A stretch of DNA of 64,000 nucleotides from Parahaliea aestuarii (GTDB taxonomy: Bacteria; Pseudomonadota; Gammaproteobacteria; Pseudomonadales; Halieaceae). Of this stretch, positions 1 to 6,943 are shown one piece after another. The notes below the pieces were generated by a model. The model ran no database searches, was not told the DNA's origin, and was given only the letters and a program-made list of their open reading frames with translations. Location of the stretch: the NCBI RefSeq assembly GCF_008064635.1, contig NZ_VRYZ01000002.1:496001-560000 (forward strand). Direction: 5' to 3'. Position 1 is the first letter of the stretch. Every line of letters starts with the position of its first letter. The position numbers and the translations under genes are program-made.

Positions 1-215
1 GCAGCATTCCCTATGGCTATGTAGACAGCTACGACATTCTCAACGCGCGCGTGGGCCTCGAGGACATGGGCAAGTGGTCGGTGTACCTGTGGGCGCGCAA
101 CCTGCTGGATGAAGAGTACTTCGACAACGATTCCGCCGACTTCCTCGGCACCATCGTGCAAATGCCCGGTGATCCGCGGACCTACGGCATTGAAGTGGCC
201 TATACCTTTGACTGA
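1..215 (+). CDS. TonB-dependent receptor, C-terminal end (partial)
   Basis: The open frame enters from the left edge (first full codon at position 3) and stops with TGA at 213-215. The roughly 70 visible residues alternate hydrophobic and polar residues, contain the segment WARNLLDEEYFDN and end in VAYTFD. NLLDEEY-type segments and a terminal aromatic beta-strand are typical of the last strands of TonB-dependent outer-membrane receptors. The substrate cannot be told from this piece. The next gene starts 7 nt downstream on the same strand, so the RidA-like and esterase genes are probably co-transcribed with the receptor and may share its substrate pathway. Confidence 0.8.
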   Translation, partial: SIPYGYVDSYDILNARVGLEDMGKWSVYLWARNLLDEEYFDNDSADFLGTIVQMPGDPRTYGIEVAYTFD

Positions 216-222
216 GGTGGCC

Positions 223-696
223 ATGCGCCGACAACACAGGTTCCACGACGTATGGCGCTGGGCGCTGGTCGGGCTCTGCCTGGCCGGTTCCCCCGCCTTC
301 GCCGCCGAAGTGCAATTCCTGAACCAGGAGGGCGCCGCCACTGAACTGCCGTTTTCCGAGGCGGTGCGGGTGGACGACACCCTGTACCTGTCCGGCCAGC
401 TCGGGGTCAAACCCGGCACCCTGACCCGGGTACCGGGTGGCATCGAGGCCGAAGCGCGGCAGACCATGGAGAATATCCGTGCCGTACTGCAGCGCAACGG
501 ACTGGATATGGGCAATGTGGTGAAGTGCACGGTGATGCTGGTGGATATGGCGGAGTGGCAACAGTTCAACGCCGTGTATCGCCAGTTCTTCGAAGCCCCG
601 TTCCCGGCGCGCAGCGCCTTCGGTGCCAGCGGTATCGGCCTGGGTGGTCGGGTCGAGGTGGAATGCATCGCCGCCTATCCCGAAGCGTCGCGGTGA
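223..696 (+). CDS. Exported RidA/YjgF-family protein
   Basis: About 157 residues. An N-terminal signal peptide (basic start, hydrophobic WALVGLCLAG, cleavage near AFAAE) precedes a RidA/YjgF/YER057c fold: LYLSGQLGV, ARQTMENIRAVL, VVKCTVMLVDMAEWQQFNAVY and PARSAFG. Classical RidA is a cytoplasmic enamine/imine deaminase with a conserved Arg near PARS and a C-terminal Glu; the Arg is visible here, and VEVECIA fits the C-terminal strand. Export implies a periplasmic role on an unknown substrate. I chose ATG 223 because it directly precedes the signal peptide; an in-frame ATG at 109 lies inside the receptor gene. The stop overlaps the next start (TGATG), so translation is probably coupled. Confidence 0.8.
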   Translation: MRRQHRFHDVWRWALVGLCLAGSPAFAAEVQFLNQEGAATELPFSEAVRVDDTLYLSGQLGVKPGTLTRVPGGIEAEARQTMENIRAVLQRNGLDMGNVVKCTVMLVDMAEWQQFNAVYRQFFEAPFPARSAFGASGIGLGGRVEVECIAAYPEASR

Positions 697-1817
697 TGCG
701 TACCACAACCGCGGCTGCGCTGCTGGGGCTGTGCGGTGCGCTGTCTATACCGGTGGTTGCAGAATCGGGCAGCGGCTGGGAAACCGTCCAGCCGGGTGGA
801 GAAACCCGCTGCGCCGACGGCAGTCCCTACCGCTTCTATGTGCGCCGGGCCGACAGTGAGCGGGTCATGCTGTTTTTCAACGGTGGTGGCGCCTGCTGGT
901 CGGCCGAGACCTGTGACCCGGCCGCCAACCCGGCCGACGGGCGCTTTCTCTACCGCATGGCCGCCGGTGCCGACTGGGGTAATGACCCGCGCCAGCTGGG
1001 CGGTGCCTTTGACCTGGACAACCCGGAAAACCCCTTCCGCGACTGGACCCAGGTATTCGCTGCCTACTGCACCGGCGATGTCCACCTGGGTACCGCGGAC
1101 CACACCTACACCACCGCCGATGGCGGGGAACTGGTAATAGCCCACCGCGGCCGCATCAATGCGCAGGCGGTGCTGGAGTATACCTACGGCGCATTTCCAG
1201 CTGCGCGGACCCTGCTGGTGTCCGGCGCCAGTGCCGGGGCCATCTCCTCGCCCTATTTTGCCGCGGAAGTCGCCGGGCACTATCCCGATGCACAGGTGAT
1301 CCAGTTTGCCGGCGGCGGAGGCGGCTACCGCATGCCCCCGCCTGAATCGCTGTGGCGCAACTGGAGCGTGTTCCGGGATCTGCCGGAGTGGCTGCAGGCG
1401 CAGGACTATCGCGAGGACACCACCGGCCTTGTCGACTGGTATCTGGCGGCGGCAGCCGCCTATCCCGCGATTCGCTTCCACCAGTACGACAATGCCTACG
1501 ACCAGGTACAGGACATGTTCCAGGGCCTGCTGGGCTACCCGGCGCCCCTGTTGCCGGGCCTCGACGCGAACCGCGCTGAACTGGAAAAAGCGCTACCCCA
1601 TTTCCGCAGCTACACCGCGCCGGGTACCTTTCATACCCTGCTGCGCTACCCGGAACTGTACAGCCGCGAGACCAGTGGCGTGCGCGCCCTGGACTGGGTT
1701 CGCGACCTCGCCGCCGGCAAGGTGGTGGATAATATTCACTGCGATGCGTCCTGCGGTCAGCCCAACAGCGAAGCGGACAGCCGGGCGACAACAGCCGCCG
1801 CCCCGGAAGGAGTGTAA
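696..1817 (+). CDS. Exported pectin-acetylesterase/Notum-family hydrolase
   Basis: 373 residues with a signal peptide ending near VVAESG. The motif MLFFNGGGACW (oxyanion region) and the nucleophile elbow SGASAGA are hallmarks of the pectin acetylesterase (PAE)/Notum family of serine esterases; HTLLR near the C-terminus could supply the catalytic His. Several cysteines suggest disulfides, consistent with secretion. Known relatives remove acetyl or acyl groups from polysaccharides or lipids; the substrate here is unknown. It overlaps the RidA-like stop by one base, so the two are probably translated together downstream of the TonB receptor, which suggests uptake and processing of an acylated compound. 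Confidence 0.8.
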   Translation: MRTTTAAALLGLCGALSIPVVAESGSGWETVQPGGETRCADGSPYRFYVRRADSERVMLFFNGGGACWSAETCDPAANPADGRFLYRMAAGADWGNDPRQLGGAFDLDNPENPFRDWTQVFAAYCTGDVHLGTADHTYTTADGGELVIAHRGRINAQAVLEYTYGAFPAARTLLVSGASAGAISSPYFAAEVAGHYPDAQVIQFAGGGGGYRMPPPESLWRNWSVFRDLPEWLQAQDYREDTTGLVDWYLAAAAAYPAIRFHQYDNAYDQVQDMFQGLLGYPAPLLPGLDANRAELEKALPHFRSYTAPGTFHTLLRYPELYSRETSGVRALDWVRDLAAGKVVDNIHCDASCGQPNSEADSRATTAAAPEGV

Positions 1818-1819
1818 AC

Positions 1820-1966
1820 ATGCGTCGCGCACTGCTGGCCATGCCCCCTCACCACTACCGCACCAGTGCCGAGGCGCGTGAAACCCTGCTCAAACGGAAG
1901 GCGCTTACTGTGAGCGAGGATGTTCGGGTTGTGGTATATGCTTCGCTGGCATCCGCTGCCGGTTAG
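1820..1966 (+). CDS. Small ORF of 48 residues, function unknown
   Basis: ATG 1820 follows the esterase stop by 2 nt and has a good ribosome-binding site (GGAAGGAG about 7-8 nt upstream). The product begins MRRALLAMPPHHYRTS and has no recognisable domain. It could be a true small protein or the truncated 5' end of a gene lost by deletion; the good start signal with an abrupt end favours a remnant. The 175 nt that follow, up to the M20 gene, hold no other ORF that I can support. Confidence 0.35.
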   Translation: MRRALLAMPPHHYRTSAEARETLLKRKALTVSEDVRVVVYASLASAAG

Positions 1967-2141
1967 CGACCGGCTTTTGCATCCCGGCGAGCTCGTATGG
2001 TCAGCGGCCTGCTATCGGCATCAACGGTGCTTTTCGGCTTCTCACCCTTTGCCGTTTTGGAAGCCCGACTAATGGCGACCAGCAACTACCACTACTAACA
2101 GCATGATGAGTGAGCCTGCCAAGGCTATACAGGGTACAACT

Positions 2142-3449
2142 ATGATGAATAACACACTGATGCAAGCGTTGATCTTCGGCCTGGGCCTCGCGTCCGTCGT
2201 CGTTCCATCCAGTTTCGCTGGAGAATGGTCGGAAGCGGCACGCGCCGTCGATGACAAAGTCATTGCCTGGCGCCGCGATATACACCAGCACCCGGAACTG
2301 GGCAATCGCGAGTTCCGCACAGCCCAACTGGTTGCCAAGCATTTGAAGGATCTCGGCCTGGAGGTACAGACCGGTGTCGCCCACACGGGCGTAGTAGCCG
2401 TCCTGAAAGGCGGCAAACCCGGCCGCACCGTTGCCCTGAGGGCCGACATGGACGCCCTGCCGGTCACCGAACAGGTGGACCTGCCCTTTGCCTCAAAGGT
2501 CAAAACCCAGTATCGCGGCGAGGAAGTGGGGGTCATGCACGCTTGCGGGCACGATGCCCACACCGCCATTCTGATGGGTGTGGCCGAGGTTCTCGCCAGG
2601 CATCGCGAGCAACTGGCGGGCACCGTTAAATTCATATTCCAGCCTGCCGAGGAAGGTGCGCCGGAAGGGGAAGAAGGCGGCGCCGAACTGATGATAGAAA
2701 ATGGCGTTCTATCAGGCGATCCCAAACCGGAGGCCATTTTCGGTCTGCATGTCGGCCCTTTCCCGACAGGGTTTATCGGCTATCGAGCCAAGGGGATCAT
2801 GGCTGCATCAGATATGTTCGAGATTACCGTAAAAGGCAAACAGACCCACGGTTCGTCCCCCTGGACAGGCATCGACCCGATTGTAGTGGCGGGCCAGATT
2901 GCCAACGCTATCCAGTTGATTCCGGCGCGACAACTGAACATCACGCGAGCTCCGGCGGTGATCTCCATCGGCTCCATTCGAGGCGGCGTACGCGGCAATA
3001 TCATCCCGGACAAGGTCACCATGATCGGCACCATACGCACCTTTGATAGCGCTATGCAGGATGACCTTCACCGCCGCCTGCAAATCACCGCCAGCAACAT
3101 TGCCGAAGCGGCGGGCGCCACTGCGGAAGTGACCGTGAATCGCGGTTATCCCGTTACCTACAATGATCCGGCCTTGACCCAGTTTGCCGTGCCGTCACTA
3201 CAAAAGGTGGTCGGGCAGCAGCGCTTGCTGGAAACCGATCCTGTCATGGGCGCCGAAGATTTCTCTCTCTACCAGGAGGAAATCCCCGGCCTGATATTCA
3301 TTTTGGGTGTCAACAAGGACGGTGTTGGTATCGCCGAAGCGGCCATGAACCATTCTCCTCACTTTTTCGTCAACGAAGACGCACTCAAGCTGGGGGTGGA
3401 AGCACTGACCACACTGGCGGTGGACTACCTCAATTCATCGGAAACGTGA
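2142..3449 (+). CDS. Exported M20-family amidohydrolase (hippurate hydrolase/IAA-amino acid hydrolase type)
   Basis: About 435 residues. A signal peptide (MMNNTLMQALIFGLGLAS, cleavage near SFAGE) is followed by the M20 peptidase fold: RRDIHQHPELGN, ALRADMDALPV, MHACGHDAHT (metal ligands), PAEEGAPEG (catalytic and ligand Glu), the HGSSPW dimerisation-domain His, and VMGAEDFSLY followed by IPGLIFILGV. This family cleaves N-acyl amino acids or similar amides with a binuclear metal centre; export makes it periplasmic. ATG 2142 or 2145 gives a clean signal peptide; an upstream ATG at 2103 would add 13 non-hydrophobic residues. The decayed M20 C-terminus at 4443-4591 suggests that a second family member once stood nearby. 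Confidence 0.85.
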   Translation: MMNNTLMQALIFGLGLASVVVPSSFAGEWSEAARAVDDKVIAWRRDIHQHPELGNREFRTAQLVAKHLKDLGLEVQTGVAHTGVVAVLKGGKPGRTVALRADMDALPVTEQVDLPFASKVKTQYRGEEVGVMHACGHDAHTAILMGVAEVLARHREQLAGTVKFIFQPAEEGAPEGEEGGAELMIENGVLSGDPKPEAIFGLHVGPFPTGFIGYRAKGIMAASDMFEITVKGKQTHGSSPWTGIDPIVVAGQIANAIQLIPARQLNITRAPAVISIGSIRGGVRGNIIPDKVTMIGTIRTFDSAMQDDLHRRLQITASNIAEAAGATAEVTVNRGYPVTYNDPALTQFAVPSLQKVVGQQRLLETDPVMGAEDFSLYQEEIPGLIFILGVNKDGVGIAEAAMNHSPHFFVNEDALKLGVEALTTLAVDYLNSSET

Positions 3450-3459
3450 GTCGCGATTC

Positions 3460-3496
3460 CCCGGCGGCAGGCCCCTGCCGCCGGGCGCATAGTTTT
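3460..3496 (+). terminator. Probable intrinsic terminator after the M20 gene
   Basis: A perfect 10-bp inverted repeat, CCCGGCGGCA (3460-3469) and TGCCGCCGGG (3476-3485), with a 6-nt loop lies 11 nt after the M20 stop. It is followed after a few bases by TTTT. The stem is strong but the U-tract is short and displaced, so efficiency is uncertain. Confidence 0.6.
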
Positions 3497-3525
3497 ATAC
3501 TGTCAAAATAATCAATGGGATAAAA

Positions 3526-4440
3526 ATGTCATTCAAAGAGATTTGTTTAACACTGACTTTTTTCCTGTTATCCACAGGTATCGCGCACAGCGAAACATAC
3601 GAAACCGTTGTGGAGCCGGGCAATGTTTATAACATGGCTGCGTTTAAAATCTGGATGAACCCGAAGCATGAAAAAATTCGTGGTATTTTAATGCTTAACC
3701 CCGGATCGAACGGTGACGGGCGCGGTCAGGTTGATGACGCATACTGGCAGGAATTTGCCAACAAGCATCATTTTGCCCTCATGGGAACATACTTTACCGA
3801 CCACGTGCATCCAAACATGATGATCGAAGAGTATATTCAGGTAAGCAGAGGCAGTGGTAAGGCCTTCATTAGCGCCATTGATACAATTGCCAAGGAAAGC
3901 GGACATGAGGAGCTTTCCTACGCGCCCTTCCTGCTTTGGGGAATGTCTGCCGGCGGCCAAATAAACCACGAAATCGCATCATGGATACCGGAACGGGTCA
4001 TTGCCTATGTGGTAAACAAGGGCGGTTATTATTATTCATCCGTCCCGCCGGAAGCGACACGGCAAACACCCGGGCTTTATGTGATTGGGCTTGAAGATTT
4101 GCCAAGCCGTAACACTATGATTAAAGGCATGTACCTGACCAATCGGCGCGCCGGTGCTCTTTGGACTCTTGCCGAAGAAAAGGGGGTAGCACACGACGTC
4201 GCCGGTAGTCGTGACCTTGCCGTTTCTTACTATGAAGCCGTGATGAAGCTTCGCATGACCGATGGTGCAATAGGCTATAAGGCTTTAAAACCGGTGAACG
4301 AAGATATGGGAACTGTCGGTAATATTTATAACCATACCCTTGGTCGTGAAGAAGATGTACGTAAGGAAGACACGACCTGGCTGCCATCTGACAGTTTTGC
4401 AAATGACTGGTTGACACTTGTCACAAAGGAACCGGAATAA
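3526..4440 (+). CDS. Exported alpha/beta-hydrolase-fold protein
   Basis: 304 residues with a signal peptide (LTLTFFLLSTGIAHS, cleavage near AHSET). Visible motifs are ILMLNPGSNGDGRG (oxyanion-hole region) and the nucleophile elbow LLWGMSAGGQINH (GxSxGG), as in lipase/esterase-type alpha/beta hydrolases. The substrate is unknown. The gene is clearly less GC-rich than its surroundings (many AAA, ATT and TAT codons), as is the debris downstream, so it may have arrived by horizontal transfer. It lies between the M20 gene and a decayed M20/IS patch. Confidence 0.7.
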   Translation: MSFKEICLTLTFFLLSTGIAHSETYETVVEPGNVYNMAAFKIWMNPKHEKIRGILMLNPGSNGDGRGQVDDAYWQEFANKHHFALMGTYFTDHVHPNMMIEEYIQVSRGSGKAFISAIDTIAKESGHEELSYAPFLLWGMSAGGQINHEIASWIPERVIAYVVNKGGYYYSSVPPEATRQTPGLYVIGLEDLPSRNTMIKGMYLTNRRAGALWTLAEEKGVAHDVAGSRDLAVSYYEAVMKLRMTDGAIGYKALKPVNEDMGTVGNIYNHTLGREEDVRKEDTTWLPSDSFANDWLTLVTKEPE

Positions 4441-4442
4441 AC

Positions 4443-4591
4443 TTACCCAAGCAGTATCCTGTCCAGATTAACCCAATAATCCGAACCGGTTTCAAGCAAC
4501 TCGTCATAATAATGGTAATGAAGGGACGGACTGTTTTCACCGTCCTCTGCACCAAGCAGAATAAAGCATCCCGGAATATTGGTTAAAAACT
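4443..4591 (-). pseudogene. C-terminal remnant of an M20-family amidohydrolase
   Basis: On the minus strand the 149 nt ending at a TAA (4445-4443) translate to a segment containing SAQFLTNIPGCFILLGAEDG, then NSPSLHYHYYDE and LETGSDYWVNLDRILLG. This matches the end of M20 amidohydrolases (IPG-F-LG, then the LHxxxYDF/NDE region and a terminal helix). No N-terminal part and no start exist: just upstream in the reading direction the homology gives way to a transposase remnant on the other strand. I read it as a gene destroyed by insertion plus deletion. Confidence 0.7.
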
Positions 4592-4782
4592 GTGCTGATC
4601 TATATCCAACCGGGCAAGCCAACGCAGAAGGCCTACATTTAGCGTTTCAATCGAACAGCCCGGCATGAATGGCTGGGCTGGATCTGCACGAGTTCAACAG
4701 AATCGCCCACACCCAGCGATTAGCGACGCAGTGGCTATGGGAAAACAATAACGAATGGCTAACTCCGCCATCGTGGGAATAA
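4592..4782 (+). mobile_element. Decayed IS3-family transposase (OrfB C-terminal) remnant
   Basis: The plus frame from about 4592 reads LIYIQPGKPTQKAYI, an in-frame TAG, then RFNRTARHEWLG. After a frameshift it continues HEFNRIAHTQRLATQWLWENNNE, stopping at 4780-4782. IQPGKPxQNAYIERFNRTxR-EWL followed by ATxWLWxYNNxRPN is the characteristic end of IS3-family (IS2/IS407-like) DDE transposases. The stop codon, the frameshift and the loss of the N-terminal half show that it is dead. Where typical elements read RPNMALGG the sequence has diverged. I could not identify terminal inverted repeats with confidence. The following 4783-5041 shows no gene. Confidence 0.75.
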
Positions 4783-5041
4783 CTCCAACCTGGCTGCTAC
4801 AGAAAGCATAAGCCTCTACTCAAACGGGCGGTGCCAATCTACCTCAGGCGTCGACTGGGGCCAATGACCGCTTTGAGGTGTGGATTCAACCAGTCGCCTC
4901 TGCCTGTACTGATTCTAATTGCTCGGTGACATACGTGCCGAGAGCGTGTATGAAAGCCGCCTGTCGCTGGCAGGGCCGCACAACGGTAAAAAACGCGCCG
5001 GAGAGCAGGTCAGCCCCCGACGCGAACAAGGAGCTGTAAAA

Positions 5042-6943
5042 TCAGTGGAGGTCCGGCACCACACCGACCTGGGGCATGGCGGCGAGGCCGATGTCCCGGG
5101 CGTGCTGCTCGAAACCCTTGTTTTTCCAGAAGAAGGCGCCGGGCATGGTGGTCGGCACCACCAGCACATAGAACAGCGCGCGGCCAATAACCGCAACGAC
5201 AACCGCGGCCAGGGCCAGCACAAGCCAGAACGCCACACCGGCCGTTGCTGCAACATACAGCGGCGCCAGCAGCAGGCCTGCGGCGCACAATACAAGCAGG
5301 GCGTTGCGCAGCAGATAGGTTTTGCCAAAGGTTGTGCACTGCACGTAATGGGACACAGTACCTTCATTGTTCGCCGCGTCCATATCGCGGGCGTGCAGGT
5401 ACAGACCCAGCCCCTCCAGCGCCAGGCCCGTTCCCATCAGTACGCCACAGAGTGACAGCAGTGGTGCAATCGACGCGCCTTCCAGTAACAGCGCCACACT
5501 GCCCACCGCGGCCAGCGCAAGGCCGCCGAGATAGAGACTGCAGCCAACGAAGGAAAACGCGGTCTGCCTGTTGTCCCAGAAGGGGCGCGCCTTGATGCGG
5601 TAGCAGCGGTACATGTAGTACAGGCCGATGGCGGAGCTGGCGATGGCGAGCACACCGCTTGCTGCAGCGGCTGCGGCCAGTGAGCCATTGAACTGCGCCA
5701 GTGCAGGCAAGTAGTCCTGCAGCCAGGCCTGCTGCCCGAGCACCGCCACCATATGCAGCCCGGCAAAGGCCATGAAACCGGCCACCCCGGCACCTTCCCG
5801 CGCCACCGGTGAGTGGCGCAGGTTGTTGAAACCGCGGTAGAAGCGAATGGGTTTGCCCAGATGCACGGTGGACATGAACAGGCCAAAGGCCACCAGCCCC
5901 AGGCACAGCGCCACCGCAGCGGGATAGACTACCGACACACCAATGGACGAGACGACGTCATTGCCGGTCATGCTGCCAATGAAGAGCATGGCGAACAGGC
6001 CGATCGCGGCCTGGGCCGCCAGGGTAAACAGGACCAGCGGATTCTCGCGACTGGACAGGCGCGGCAGGTTCCAGAACCTGGCGCTGCCGCTCTTTTTGTC
6101 CACCGCCGGGCGGTAGTGGCCGGCGGCATCATCGCGGCGATACTTGATCGGCGCGGAATCGGTGCGGGTCAGCTCCCGCGGCATGTTGCGGGTCTGCTGG
6201 AAGCGAATATTCGGCTTGGTAATTTCCGGATCGGGGAAACCGGGAATGCGGGTGTCGATCTGCTCGCGCCGTTCCGGGGTGTTTTCCACCACGCCAAAGT
6301 TGAGGGCGTTGCCCAGGCAGGCGGACACGCAGGCCGGTTTCAACCCGACTTCCAGCCGGTCGACGCACATGTTGCACTTCTCGACCTGCCCGGCCACCGG
6401 GTCGAGCTGTGGCGCATTGTAGGGGCAGACCCAGGTGCAGTAGCCGCAACCGAAGCAGATGTCCGGGTCCTGGATCACGGCGCCATATTCCGGGTGCTTG
6501 GTGTAGGCGCGGGTCGGGCAGCCCTTCAGGCACACCGGGTCGTCGCAGTGGTTGCAGGCCATGGAGATGTTCATGCGCACGAAGTTGGGGTAGGTGCCCC
6601 CTTCCACGTAACCCACGCTGCGGAAGCTCAGGTGCGGCGGAAGATCGTTCTTTTCACTGCAGGCGGATTCGCAGGCGTGGCAGCCAATGCAGTTGTCGGC
6701 GGTAAAGTGAAAGGCGTGCTGCTTGTTGCGATTGGGATTGAAACCTTTTTCGCTAACGCCGTTGATATTGAGCGACGAGGCCTCGTCTACCAGGTCGATC
6801 AGGGCAATGGGATTACCGTAGCGATTGCGCTCGGCGCTCTGCGGATCTTTTAACAGGGCATAGTCCGGCTCGTTGTCCCTGAGCGGAAACAACGACTGGG
6901 AAGGCCGCGAGCTGGCAATGGGTTCGAACAGTTTTACCGTCAT
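5042..6943 (-). CDS. Fused DmsB-type 4Fe-4S subunit and DmsC-type membrane anchor, partner of the nitrate reductase
   Basis: 633 residues from ATG 6943. Residues about 75-270 carry four cysteine clusters of the DmsB/NrfC electron-transfer type: CIGCHACESACSEKN, CNHCDDPVCLKGCP, CFGCGYCTWVCPYNAP and CNMCVDR with CVSACLGNA. From about 320 onward there are roughly eight hydrophobic helices with HLGKPIRFYRGFNN, as in DmsC anchors. In DMSO reductases these two parts are separate proteins that move electrons from quinol to a molybdoenzyme. The start overlaps the nasA stop by one base (TGATG), so this is very probably the redox partner of that nitrate reductase and would let it draw on the quinol pool. 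Confidence 0.8.
   Translation of the reverse strand: MTVKLFEPIASSRPSQSLFPLRDNEPDYALLKDPQSAERNRYGNPIALIDLVDEASSLNINGVSEKGFNPNRNKQHAFHFTADNCIGCHACESACSEKNDLPPHLSFRSVGYVEGGTYPNFVRMNISMACNHCDDPVCLKGCPTRAYTKHPEYGAVIQDPDICFGCGYCTWVCPYNAPQLDPVAGQVEKCNMCVDRLEVGLKPACVSACLGNALNFGVVENTPERREQIDTRIPGFPDPEITKPNIRFQQTRNMPRELTRTDSAPIKYRRDDAAGHYRPAVDKKSGSARFWNLPRLSSRENPLVLFTLAAQAAIGLFAMLFIGSMTGNDVVSSIGVSVVYPAAVALCLGLVAFGLFMSTVHLGKPIRFYRGFNNLRHSPVAREGAGVAGFMAFAGLHMVAVLGQQAWLQDYLPALAQFNGSLAAAAAASGVLAIASSAIGLYYMYRCYRIKARPFWDNRQTAFSFVGCSLYLGGLALAAVGSVALLLEGASIAPLLSLCGVLMGTGLALEGLGLYLHARDMDAANNEGTVSHYVQCTTFGKTYLLRNALLVLCAAGLLLAPLYVAATAGVAFWLVLALAAVVVAVIGRALFYVLVVPTTMPGAFFWKNKGFEQHARDIGLAAMPQVGVVPDLH

Noticed and set aside
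3500-3525. CTGTCAAAATAATCAAT as a Pho box upstream of the alpha/beta hydrolase
   Set aside because: Only the first half matches; the second 7-mer at the 11-nt step does not.
4919-5455. 178-codon plus-strand frame at the end of the DmsBC-like gene
   Set aside because: Mostly antisense to the membrane-anchor helices, with no recognisable domain.
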